Positions 45,531-53,997 of a stretch of 64,000 nucleotides of DNA are shown in pieces (the first letter of the stretch is position 1; each line of letters begins with the position of its first letter). A model generated the notes under the pieces. It was given only the letters and a program-made list of their open reading frames with translations. It ran no database searches and was not told where the DNA came from. Made by a program: the position numbers and the translations under genes. This stretch comes from BRHc4a sp049323755 (GTDB lineage Bacteria; Bacillota; Desulfotomaculia; Desulfotomaculales; Desulfocucumaceae), in assembly GCA_049323755.1 (NCBI GenBank), contig JBMOPE010000013.1:1-64000 (forward strand), read 5' to 3'.

Positions 45531-45642
45531 TAAATAAACGCCCTGAGGGCGTTGCCGCTGGAACAGCGGCAGTTGGCAAGCATTTTTCGCGGGTCCTTGG
45601 GATTGGGGATTGGGACATTATCATTAGCCGGAGAGATCATCA
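45531..45642 (+). repeat. Dispersed intergenic repeat, copy D
   Basis: The same two hairpins (CGCCC-TGA-GGGCG and GCCGCTG-GAA-CAGCGGC), AAGCATTTTTCGCGGGTCC, GGGATTGGGGATTGGG and TTAGCCGGAGAGATCATCAG occur in the same order and strand as copy A. It fills the gap between the Na/Pi transporter start and the degV stop. Confidence 0.8.
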
Positions 45643-45671
45643 GCACATGTCGTGTCTTGTGTGAAAGTGAA

Positions 45672-46526
45672 CTATTCCCTTTCTGTATAGTATGCCAGTC
45701 CAATTGACCCCGGGCCGACATGGAGTCCTATTACGGGGCCAACGGAAAAAACCGGAACCTTTATGGAAAGCTTTTCCTCTATTATACTTGCCAGCTTTAT
45801 ACCTTCGATTTCGTTATTTATATGATGGACAACAATCTCACCGAGACCCTTAAGCCTCACATCCTCATATAATTGATCCAGAATGGCCTGGACAGCCTTA
45901 ACCTTAGTGCGTACTTTTGTCAGAACTGCTGTTTTTCCGTCAATAACTGTAAGTATAGGCCTTATCTGTAGAATTGACCCTATAAGTGCGGCCGCCCCGC
46001 CGATCCTACCACCCTTTCTGAGATATTCAAGGGTATCGGGCACAAACAGAAAGCGGCTTCGGGCTATAATCCTCCGGGCCTCTCCCACAACCTCATCTAT
46101 GGTTTTTCCCTTTTTAGCCGCCCGGGCCGCAACAAGTACCGCAAAGCCAAGCTCCATGCAGTTTGACCTGGAGTCGACTATCTCAATAAGAGCACCGGGG
46201 TACCTGTCCATTATCATCTTTTTTGCCAACTCGGCGGAAGAGCATGTCCCGCTCATATCGGAAGAAATGAAAATCCCCACGACCTCATTGCCTTCCTTTA
46301 CAAGACTCTCAAATATATTGTACATATCTTGCGGAACAGGTTGTGACGATGTTGGAATGCTATTGCTTTCCTCCATTTTTTTGTAGAAGGTGAGGTTATC
46401 TATCTCTTCCTCCTTATAAGTTTCCACCCCAAAATTTACGCTCAGGGAAACCACCGAAATATCAAGTTCCTCCCTTAGTATTTTGGGAATGTAGGAAGTA
46501 CTGTCAGTCACAACCTTAACCGGCAT
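45672..46526 (-). CDS. DegV family fatty-acid-binding protein
   Basis: This 284-residue protein has the DegV fold: N-terminal VKVVTDSTSYIP, the TSQPVPQDMYNIFE motif, FISSDMSGTCSSAELA, the EIVDSRSNCMELGF segment and GPVIGLHVGPGSIGLAYYTE at the end. DegV/FakB proteins carry a fatty acid for phosphorylation by FakA. The ATG at 46,526 is chosen, 8 bases after GGGGG; the frame opens 9 codons earlier. No fakA gene is adjacent. Confidence 0.92.
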   Translation of the reverse strand: MPVKVVTDSTSYIPKILREELDISVVSLSVNFGVETYKEEEIDNLTFYKKMEESNSIPTSSQPVPQDMYNIFESLVKEGNEVVGIFISSDMSGTCSSAELAKKMIMDRYPGALIEIVDSRSNCMELGFAVLVAARAAKKGKTIDEVVGEARRIIARSRFLFVPDTLEYLRKGGRIGGAAALIGSILQIRPILTVIDGKTAVLTKVRTKVKAVQAILDQLYEDVRLKGLGEIVVHHINNEIEGIKLASIIEEKLSIKVPVFSVGPVIGLHVGPGSIGLAYYTERE

Positions 46527-46702
46527 TACCAAAACCCCCATCATTTTTAACAATTAACACACATTTATGATATTATAACAGATAAATTGCATGAAATTAA
46601 CGAAAATTATACTCAAATCTCCTCAAGAACTTCCACTGTCCGTAATTCCTCAGCTGGTGGGCCCGGACTATTTGACGGCACATCATTTCCTGTATTTTAA
46701 GC

Positions 46703-47389
46703 TTATGCTCCAGGCTGATTCTCACGATTAGAATATATTTCAGATATCTTATCTGACTCATAAATACTAATCCCAACAGTACCCTTTAGGGCTGCTGAAT
46801 ACATAGCAAAGGCCACAGCCTTTGCTTCAACCGGCCTGTATCTTTTAAGAGGTCCTATAAAGCTGAGAGGGATTAATTTTAAAAGGATTGCCGCGGCTTT
46901 TTCCGCTGGACGGAATTCCGTCCGGTCCCCCAGTAGAAGAGAAGGCCTGAATATATCAAGGGAATCCAGCCCCAGTTTTTTAATCCCGTTTTCAACCTGC
47001 CCCTTTACGTGATTATAGAAAACTAAAGACTTCTCATTGGCGCCCAAAGCAGATATTATCAAAAACTTTTTTACACCTGACTTTTTAGCCATTTTCGCGC
47101 TTCTAAAAGGATATTCAAGGTCTACCTTTACAAAAGCTTCTTTTGTCCCTGCTTTTTTCATAGTTGTACCCAAGCAGCAAAACACCTGGTCAAGAATAAA
47201 ATATTCCTGGTAATTCTCTAGATCTTCAAAATCGATGACCAGCTGTTCCAATTTTGGATGTTCAAAAGGAAGCCGTTTTCTGACCGGAGCAACCACCCTT
47301 GAGTATTCAGGGTCTTTTAACAGATATTTTAACAATTCACTTCCCACCAGTCCGCTGGACCCCAACACGAGAGCTGACTTATTTGACAT
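46703..47389 (-). CDS. NAD(P)-binding Rossmann-fold protein (HTATIP2/TIP30-like)
   Basis: This 228-residue protein opens with the dinucleotide motif ALVLGSSGLVGSELLKYLL and follows the atypical SDR pattern of the TIP30/YwnB group: FCCLGTTMKKAGTKEAF, FLIISALGANEKSLVFYNHVKGQVE (with Tyr and Lys of a YxxxK-like site), FRPSLLLGDR. The substrate is unknown. The start is ATG with AGGTG 5 bases upstream. Confidence 0.85.
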   Translation of the reverse strand: MSNKSALVLGSSGLVGSELLKYLLKDPEYSRVVAPVRKRLPFEHPKLEQLVIDFEDLENYQEYFILDQVFCCLGTTMKKAGTKEAFVKVDLEYPFRSAKMAKKSGVKKFLIISALGANEKSLVFYNHVKGQVENGIKKLGLDSLDIFRPSLLLGDRTEFRPAEKAAAILLKLIPLSFIGPLKRYRPVEAKAVAFAMYSAALKGTVGISIYESDKISEIYSNRENQPGA

Positions 47390-47575
47390 AGCACACCTGC
47401 CTGTTATTGAATTTTTAAGCTTTTAAAAACCTGTTTTTCTTGCCAGTTACACTTTTCCTTTTCAAGTAATATCTGGTGGATAAGATAATGTAAATAAAAA
47501 GGAGGCCAGGGGTTACTTTTATATTTTTGCGAATATTCTTTATTTAGGATAATCTTTATAAGGGGTTGGTTTATA

Positions 47576-48292
47576 ATGTTATATCTCCGGCAAATGAAAG
47601 ACAGCATCTTCAATTTCCAGGCCTATAAAACCTTTGTACAACAGTCTTTCAAAAAAGTTATTTTTTATCTTTTGGCATTTACGTTGATTCTGGGCACAAT
47701 TGATGCGGTCAGAAATGCTATTTCTTTCAACACTTTCGCCAAGAGGGTTTTTCCGGTCATGGATAAAATAGTCCTACACCATGCCGGAGGCCACAGTTTT
47801 GATGTAATCTATAATACACCCCTGGTCATAAAAGATATGGGCAATTATTTGCTGCTGTACAACCCTGAATTAATCGAGGCCATACAAAACAGGCTGTCAG
47901 AACCGAAAGCTGCTGCAGCGGACTCCCCAGAAAATAAAGGAAGATTAGTGCCCCTCATCAGTCATATCACTTTCCTGTTTGCAATTATAAGCCTTATATT
48001 TTTCTTTATAGGCAAGTTAGTGAGCTCACTGTTTTTGTGTATAATCGGCATACTATTAAGCAATATTCAAAGAATCCATTTATCCTCCAAAGATCTATAC
48101 AGCCTAAGTATATACGCCCTCACCCTGCCGGGAATAATCCAGGTGTTAAAAAACTATACGCTACCCGGTTTTCCTTATTTTAACTTGCTCTATTATACAT
48201 TGGCCGGCTTCTATTTATGGAAAGCGATACAGGCTATTAAGACCGATAAAACCCCAATCATTCCATCCAATAATCAGCCAATCCCTTCCTGA
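47576..48292 (+). CDS. DUF1189 membrane protein
   Basis: This 238-residue protein has one hydrophobic segment at about 27-42, a 100-residue extracytoplasmic region, then four hydrophobic segments in 125-225, the DUF1189 layout. DUF1189 proteins of Firmicutes have no established role. The ribosome site is AAGGGG. Its last 19 bases overlap the convergent acyl-CoA synthetase beta gene. Confidence 0.75.
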   Translation: MLYLRQMKDSIFNFQAYKTFVQQSFKKVIFYLLAFTLILGTIDAVRNAISFNTFAKRVFPVMDKIVLHHAGGHSFDVIYNTPLVIKDMGNYLLLYNPELIEAIQNRLSEPKAAAADSPENKGRLVPLISHITFLFAIISLIFFFIGKLVSSLFLCIIGILLSNIQRIHLSSKDLYSLSIYALTLPGIIQVLKNYTLPGFPYFNLLYYTLAGFYLWKAIQAIKTDKTPIIPSNNQPIPS

Positions 48293-48984
48293 TTCCGACA
48301 CAGGACCATCCTGGCGTCGGCAGCTATTATTTTGTCTTTGTCCGCCAAAAGAGGGTTAATGTCCATTTCCTCAATTTCAGGATGCAGGCTGATGAATTTT
48401 GAAAGCTTTAAAAGTATCTCCACCAGTAAATCCTCGTTTATCGGAGCAGCACCTCTGAAACCCCTGAGTAGAGGGTAGCCCTTTATCTCTGATAACATTT
48501 CTCTTGCGTCTCTTTCTGTTAGCGGAACTATCCTGAAGGAAACATCCTTTAAAACCTCCACAAGGACTCCCCCCAGGCCGAACATAAGCATAGGCCCAAA
48601 CTGGGGGTCCTTTGTCATGCCAATGATTATTTCCGTTCCACCGCTGATCATTTTTTGAACTGACACGCCTTCAATTCGGGCCCCGGGGTATTTATCCAAA
48701 ACAGTGTTTAGAATTCTGTCGTAGGCCTCCCCAACCTGTTCAGGCCCGTTAAGGTTGAGCATTACGCCTCCCGCATCAGTTTTATGCAGCACATCCGGTG
48801 AAACAACCTTTAAAACTACAGGAAAACCAAGCTTTATGCTTAACTCAACAGCCTCTTCCATGGAGCCGGCAATAACCGTTTCATTAACCGGGATACCGGC
48901 CTCCCTGAGAATTTCTTTGGCATCAACCTCGGCCAGCAATCGCTGCCCTTTATTTACTAAATGATTCAGGACAGAACCTTTCAT
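48274..48984 (-). CDS. ADP-forming acyl-CoA synthetase, beta (ATP-grasp) subunit
   Basis: This 236-residue protein is an ATP-grasp subunit: AKEILREAGIPVNETVIAGSMEEAV, KLGFPVVLKVVSPDVLHKTDAGGV, EIIIGMTKDPQFGPMLMFGLGGVLVEVL and MDINPLLA are the conserved blocks. With the alpha subunit it would make ATP and acetate (or another acid) from acyl-CoA, a fermentation energy step. Its start overlaps the alpha gene stop by ATGA. Confidence 0.93.
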   Translation of the reverse strand: MKGSVLNHLVNKGQRLLAEVDAKEILREAGIPVNETVIAGSMEEAVELSIKLGFPVVLKVVSPDVLHKTDAGGVMLNLNGPEQVGEAYDRILNTVLDKYPGARIEGVSVQKMISGGTEIIIGMTKDPQFGPMLMFGLGGVLVEVLKDVSFRIVPLTERDAREMLSEIKGYPLLRGFRGAAPINEDLLVEILLKLSKFISLHPEIEEMDINPLLADKDKIIAADARMVLCRNQEGIG

Positions 48985-50450
48985 TTTGCACCCCCGTGCC
49001 TAATCCCGTTTTTTTTCTGATAATAGCTCACAAGTTTACTTATTGCCGTGGCAGCACTTCTTACCGAAGGAAACACCGCCAATCCCTCTGATGCCAGCAT
49101 TTCACGTTTTTCCATCAATATTTTCCAGTGCCACTCCCCGGTGTTCCTCATTCCGAGCCCCGGATTGGCTATTGTTGCAACAATGGGCTTGATCCCCCCG
49201 GATAGTATTTTAAGGTACTCGTTCACTTCAAAAGTAATAAGCTGATCCCACATGGCACGTTCAAAGGGAGCTTCCTCGGTTACATTGCAGATTAAAAAGT
49301 CAAAGCCGCTGCTTTTGCCCATTATTTGCATGAACTCCATGGGAACCAGATCAGTTCCGCCCAATATCGAAAAATCAACCGGGTTTCCTATCCAGTTTAC
49401 CAGCCCGGGCGCTCTTTTCCTTATTACCTCCAATACATCTTCCGGCATATCAACTACATCCAGCCCGGACTGTTCACATTCGTCAGCAGAGAGCACCACT
49501 TTTCCCCCACTGCCTCCTATTACCCCAACCCTCTTTCCGGTTATCTCCGGGAGGAAATTGAAAGCCACGGCCAGGTCAACGAACTCGTCCATATCCACAG
49601 CCTGGACTGCATTGCACTGCCGGAACATAACTTCCCAGGAGTTAAATGAACCGGCAATGGAAGCAGTGTGAGAAAAGGAGCTCCTGGTCCCCGCCCCGGT
49701 TTTCCCCCCCTTTAGCACTATTACCGGCTTGATTTCAGCAGCTTCCCTTAAAGTTTTAAAGAACCTCCGCCCATCTCTTACACCCTCGATATATATAACA
49801 ATAATACTGGTTTCGTCATCCCCGGCAAGGTATTCCAGAAGGTCGCACTCATTTATGCCCGAGGCGTTGCCAAAGGAGATAACCTTGCTGAAAGATACCC
49901 CCCTTACCCCGGCATAACGTATAAAGTTTACTGAAATTCCACCACTCTGAAATATGCCTCCCACTTTACCGGACTTTGCAGGGAGGTCATAGGCAAATGA
50001 AAGTCCTTCCTTCGGATAATAAAGGCCCATGCAGTTTGGACCAATCATTGGTATGTCAAGCCTTTTTGCCTCTGAGGCTATCTCCTCTTCCAGTGCCTGT
50101 CCCCTCTTGTCCCCCGTTTCGCTCATCCTTGCGGTGAAAAGGTGTACACCCTTTACATTCCTGGCCGGACACTGGCGTATCATTTCCGGAACATGCCCTG
50201 CTCCTATGCAGGAAATAACGTAGTCCACATCCCCCGGAATGTCTTTCAGGGAGTGGTAGGACCTAAACCCCAATATCTCCTCAGTATTTGGATTTACCGG
50301 GTATAAAAGGCCCTTGTAGCCCGCCTTTATCAGGTAGTCCATAAACAGGTAACCAAAAGTGTTTGGGGTACCGGACGCCCCCACCACCGCTATGGAGCGG
50401 GGGTGGAAAATCTCTTCCAGCTTTCCCGGCAACGTCTTTTCTGATTTCAA
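48981..50450 (-). CDS. ADP-forming acyl-CoA synthetase, alpha (CoA-binding) subunit
   Basis: This protein of about 489 residues has a CoA-binding Rossmann domain (FHPRSIAVVGASGTPNTFGY) and two succinyl-CoA-ligase-like domains; the phosphohistidine region is around SSFSHTASIAGSF. The TTG at 50,450 is the likely start because GGAGG lies about 10 bases upstream; the open frame extends 17 codons further without a ribosome site. It is translationally coupled to the beta subunit. Confidence 0.9.
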   Translation of the reverse strand: MKSEKTLPGKLEEIFHPRSIAVVGASGTPNTFGYLFMDYLIKAGYKGLLYPVNPNTEEILGFRSYHSLKDIPGDVDYVISCIGAGHVPEMIRQCPARNVKGVHLFTARMSETGDKRGQALEEEIASEAKRLDIPMIGPNCMGLYYPKEGLSFAYDLPAKSGKVGGIFQSGGISVNFIRYAGVRGVSFSKVISFGNASGINECDLLEYLAGDDETSIIVIYIEGVRDGRRFFKTLREAAEIKPVIVLKGGKTGAGTRSSFSHTASIAGSFNSWEVMFRQCNAVQAVDMDEFVDLAVAFNFLPEITGKRVGVIGGSGGKVVLSADECEQSGLDVVDMPEDVLEVIRKRAPGLVNWIGNPVDFSILGGTDLVPMEFMQIMGKSSGFDFLICNVTEEAPFERAMWDQLITFEVNEYLKILSGGIKPIVATIANPGLGMRNTGEWHWKILMEKREMLASEGLAVFPSVRSAATAISKLVSYYQKKNGIRHGGAK

Positions 50451-50664
50451 ACCGATATTACCTCCAGTAATTAAAATAAATGCTATTTTTTCTTCATACA
50501 TTTTTCTTTTAATATATAAAATTTTCCTTTATCTAAGAAAATTTTTCTTATTCACCTATTACTATTGGAGATTCTTTTGAAATTAATTTTCAGGAAGAGG
50601 GGTAACCGCTCTCTTTTGCTGGTGATTATTTATAAATATTAAAATATTATTTACAACAGGGAAT

Positions 50665-50834
50665 AAATGATAGTATCATTTAATTGAAGCATGGTTGTTT
50701 GGGTGTTTACCCGTTTAAAAAGGAAGTATGGCAGTACAGCAGGCAAATAATCCGGTATAGCCCCGGGTATTGTCCCGGTTTTTATTTTTTTAGGGTTCTA
50801 CCGATATTTTTAACTCCTGCGGGAGTTTTTTTAA
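50665..50834 (+). promoter_or_regulatory. TRAP-operon leader: palindrome and tandem terminators
   Basis: The 410-bp gap before the TRAP operon holds a 17-bp palindrome AAATGATA-G-TATCATTT (50,665-50,681), a GGGTGTTTACCC hairpin (50,701-50,712), terminator 1 with stem CCGGG/CCCGG (50,763-50,778) and a 13-base T-rich run, and terminator 2 with stem AACTCC/GGAGTT (50,812-50,827) and TTTTT. Two terminators between a likely promoter and the first gene suggest attenuation by a metabolite or protein. No known riboswitch consensus was recognised. Positions 50,502-50,660 are AT-rich with nothing else seen. Confidence 0.5.
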
Positions 50835-50860
50835 TGTAAAAATAGTAAGGAGGAAAAATT

Positions 50861-51931
50861 TTGAAGGGATTATCGCGCAGAAACCGCTGGAGGTTATTAA
50901 TTTCATCACTGTTGGTCGCATTGCTTGTATTAGCCGGCTGCTCATCGTCTTCATCTCCTAAAGAGAGCAAACAGGCAACCACAGAACTCAAGCTGGCACA
51001 TTTTTTCCCAAGTACACACCCCGTTGAGACTGATTTAATCCAGCCCTGGGCAAAGGAAATTGAACAAGCCACCAATGGACAGGTAAAAATCACCAGCTAC
51101 CCCGGCAACACACTGCTTCAGGCTGATGCAGTGTACGACGGCGTTGTAAACGGCATTGCTGATATGGGTCTTTCCTGTTTCTCCTATACCAGGGGGCGCT
51201 TCCCTGTGCTTGAAGCTTTTGAGCTGCCGGGAATCACCTACAACAACTCCAGGGTGGCCAGCAAAGTGGCCTGGGAGGGGATCAAGCAGTTAAACCCCAA
51301 AGAAGTTCAGGATACCAAGTTGATGATGGTGCTCACCACCGGCCCAGGAGATCTCTTCACCAAGGTTCCTGTAAGAAATCTTAATGACCTGAAGGGCCTG
51401 GATATAAGGGCAACCGGTCTTAGTGCCCAAACTCTTAAAGCTCTCGGGGCAAATCCGGTGGCCATGCCTCAGCCGGACGCCTATGAAGCGCTATCCAAGG
51501 GAGTTGTCAAGGGCAACCTCTCTCCCATTGAAGTGCTGAAAGGATGGAAACACGCTGAAGTTACAGAATACCTGACAAGGACCCCATTTCTATATAATAC
51601 ACTGTTCTTTGTAACCATGAACCTTGATAAGTGGAATTCGTTATCCCCTGAAACACGAAGTGCAATTGAAAAGGTTAATGAAAAGTATTTTGAGGAAGTT
51701 GCCATAGGCCTCTGGGATAAGCAAAACGAGGCAGCTCTAAAGTATGCCATAAATGAGAAGGGGATGAAGGAGATTACCCTTTCCAAAGAAGAGGCAGACC
51801 GCTGGGTAGCACTGGTAAAGCCCATCCAGGATGAATATGTGGCGGGTATAAACGCCAAGGGACAAAACGGACAGCAGGCTTTAGACACAGTAAAACAGCT
51901 GGCGGACAAATATAACCAACAGTATAAATAA
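50861..51931 (+). CDS. dctP: TRAP transporter substrate-binding lipoprotein (DctP)
   Basis: This 356-residue lipoprotein (lipobox VLAGC, near residue 26) has the DctP fold: LKLAHFFPSTHPVETDLIQPWAKEIEQATNGQVKI-type start (read in parts), VNGIADMGLSCFSYTRGRFP, and the signature helix region ending GLDIRATGLSAQTLKALG. It binds an organic acid outside the cell for the DctQM permease. The start is TTG with AGGAGG 7 bases upstream. It is the first gene of the three-gene operon. Confidence 0.93.
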   Translation: MKGLSRRNRWRLLISSLLVALLVLAGCSSSSSPKESKQATTELKLAHFFPSTHPVETDLIQPWAKEIEQATNGQVKITSYPGNTLLQADAVYDGVVNGIADMGLSCFSYTRGRFPVLEAFELPGITYNNSRVASKVAWEGIKQLNPKEVQDTKLMMVLTTGPGDLFTKVPVRNLNDLKGLDIRATGLSAQTLKALGANPVAMPQPDAYEALSKGVVKGNLSPIEVLKGWKHAEVTEYLTRTPFLYNTLFFVTMNLDKWNSLSPETRSAIEKVNEKYFEEVAIGLWDKQNEAALKYAINEKGMKEITLSKEEADRWVALVKPIQDEYVAGINAKGQNGQQALDTVKQLADKYNQQYK

Positions 51932-51950
51932 CCAGTCCGGGGGAAGTGAC

Positions 51951-52442
51951 ATGAAGGAATTAACAGGCTTTGTAACAGGGTTAAGCCGTATATTAGACAG
52001 AATAGCCGGGTTATGCATGGTGTGCACTATGCTGCTGGTTATAACCAATATTATCCTGAGGGTTCTTTTTAATCACCCCATTTTGGGTACATACGAGTAC
52101 GTAGGATATTTGACCGCTGCCTTAATTGGCCTGTCTCTGGCAAACTGTGCCGTAAAAAAAGGGCACATCGCCATAAGCTTTGTGGTAGACCGCTTCTCTA
52201 CCAAAGTTCAGGCCTTCATAGACAGCTTCATTAACATTATAGCTCTGGCTTTTTGGGGCTTCTCCGCCTGGTATATCTATAAATATGCCAACAGCCTTAT
52301 AATTAACGGGGTGGTATCACCTACTACTCAAATGCCTTTCTACCCCTTTATTTATCTTGTTGCCTTAGGTCTGCTGGCACTTTGCCTTGTATTGCTTATA
52401 AGCGCTATTGAATCCTTAAAGAAGGCGGCATTTGACAGATGA
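51951..52442 (+). CDS. dctQ: TRAP transporter small permease (DctQ)
   Basis: This 163-residue protein has four membrane segments and the DctQ pattern: LMVITNIILRVLFNHP-like helix 1, EYVGYLTAALIGLSLANCAVKKGHI, and a final helix with LLALCLVLLISAIESL. It forms the membrane complex with DctM. It lies 19 bases after dctP and overlaps dctM by ATGA. Confidence 0.92.
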   Translation: MKELTGFVTGLSRILDRIAGLCMVCTMLLVITNIILRVLFNHPILGTYEYVGYLTAALIGLSLANCAVKKGHIAISFVVDRFSTKVQAFIDSFINIIALAFWGFSAWYIYKYANSLIINGVVSPTTQMPFYPFIYLVALGLLALCLVLLISAIESLKKAAFDR

Positions 52443-53749
52443 ATTCACTGCTTATAGGTGTTATAGGGATTATAGCATTTTTTGCGCTGCTGGCCCTGCG
52501 AATGCCCATAGCATCCGCCATGGCCCTTGTAGGATTTGCAGGCTTTAGCTACATGACCTCTCCTGCAGTTGCGTTTAACATGGTGGCAAAAGAAATTTTT
52601 GCCACCTTCTCATCTTATTCTCTTAGTGTAATCGCAATGTTTGTCTGGATGGGCTTTTTGGCCTTTTATTCCGGAATAGGGTCAAGGCTATATGTTTTTG
52701 CAAACAGCATGATTGGGCACTACCCCGGAGGACTGGCCATTGCAACGCAGGCGGCGTGTGCTGTTTTCGGGGCAATCTGCGGCTCTAATACAGCTACAGC
52801 GGCAACAATGGGCGCAATTGCCCTGCCGGAAATGAAAAAATATAAATACGACCCTTCACTGGCCACTGCCAGTGTGGCTGCCGGAGGAGTCCTGGGAGTT
52901 TTAATCCCGCCCAGCGTCATTATGATAGTGTACGGCATGGCCACCGAACAGTCCGTGGGAAAGCTTTTTATAGCAGGAATCATACCGGGAATCCTTCTTA
53001 TGACGCTATATATGGGAGCAATATATATTATGGCGCTTCGAAAGCCTGAGCTTGCACCTGTTGGCGCCAAGTCCACCTGGAAAGAGAGAATTCATTCCCT
53101 TCGGGGTGGACTGGCCGAAGTACTTCTTATCTTCTGTATTTCTATGGGCGGCCTTTTTGCCGGGTGGTTTACGCCAACAGAAGCAGGTGCTGTAGGAGCG
53201 GCTGGAGTTTTGGTCTCATCTCTTCTATGGAGACATCTTACCCTGGAGAGATTTAAAAAATCCCTTTGGGATGCCACGCGGACCACTGCAATGATAATGT
53301 TTATGGTTGCAGGGGCAATTATTTTTGGCCGCTTTATGGCAATAAGCAGGGTGCCTTTTGAACTTGCCAACTGGGCAGGCTCCCTCCCCCTGCCGCCTAT
53401 TGCGATACTGGGGATTGTTTTATTTATTTATTTATTGCTGGGGTGCTTTATTGACGCCCTGGCAATGGTTTTACTGACAATACCCATATTCTATCCGGTG
53501 GTGGTTACAACCCTGGGCTATGACCCTATTTGGTTCGGAGTTGTTATTGTACTGGTTGTGGCAATGGGGGTAATTACGCCTCCGGTGGGCATGAATGTTT
53601 ATATAATAAAAGGTGTGGCTCCTGACGTGCCGCTTGAGGTGATTTTTAAAGGAATATGGCCTTTTTTGATTGCCATTATAATCTGTGCGGCAATTCTCAT
53701 TGCCTTCCCTCAAACAGCAACTTTTTTACCGGATATTTTGTCAAAATGA
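52439..53749 (+). CDS. dctM: TRAP transporter large permease (DctM)
   Basis: This 436-residue protein has about twelve hydrophobic segments. DctM motifs include AICGSNTATAATMGAIALPEMKK, GVLGVLIPPSVIMIVYG, AGWFTPTEAGAVGA and GVITPPVGMNVYIIKGVA. It is the sodium-coupled transport subunit for the ligand captured by DctP. It closes the operon ahead of a perfect terminator. Confidence 0.95.
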   Translation: MNSLLIGVIGIIAFFALLALRMPIASAMALVGFAGFSYMTSPAVAFNMVAKEIFATFSSYSLSVIAMFVWMGFLAFYSGIGSRLYVFANSMIGHYPGGLAIATQAACAVFGAICGSNTATAATMGAIALPEMKKYKYDPSLATASVAAGGVLGVLIPPSVIMIVYGMATEQSVGKLFIAGIIPGILLMTLYMGAIYIMALRKPELAPVGAKSTWKERIHSLRGGLAEVLLIFCISMGGLFAGWFTPTEAGAVGAAGVLVSSLLWRHLTLERFKKSLWDATRTTAMIMFMVAGAIIFGRFMAISRVPFELANWAGSLPLPPIAILGIVLFIYLLLGCFIDALAMVLLTIPIFYPVVVTTLGYDPIWFGVVIVLVVAMGVITPPVGMNVYIIKGVAPDVPLEVIFKGIWPFLIAIIICAAILIAFPQTATFLPDILSK

Positions 53750-53792
53750 TATAAAATCCAATTATTTTTAACCTCCCCTTTCTTTATACAGG

Positions 53793-53815
53793 CCAGCTTT
53801 AAGCTGGTTTTTTTT
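53793..53815 (+). terminator. Terminator of the TRAP operon
   Basis: CCAGCTT-A-AAGCTGG-type stem (53,793-53,807) is followed by eight T. It lies 43 bases after the dctM stop. Confidence 0.9.
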
Positions 53816-53997
53816 ATTGGTAAAACAGCCTGTCCTTTTTGGTCTGCTAAATTAATTAATACTAGCCTTTAGTAGCTCTATGGCTTTTTCACTATATTGT
53901 TTAATTTTGCTATTTACTGTAACATATACCATTATTGCCTAATAATATAAAGCATGCATGCATTAATTTTCCATTAATATTATAAGGAGGAATTGGA

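Noticed and set aside
46597..46725. 42-codon minus-strand ORF (MRISLEHKLK...) after the Rossmann gene
   Set aside because: No ribosome site and no recognisable family; basic composition alone is not enough to call it a gene.
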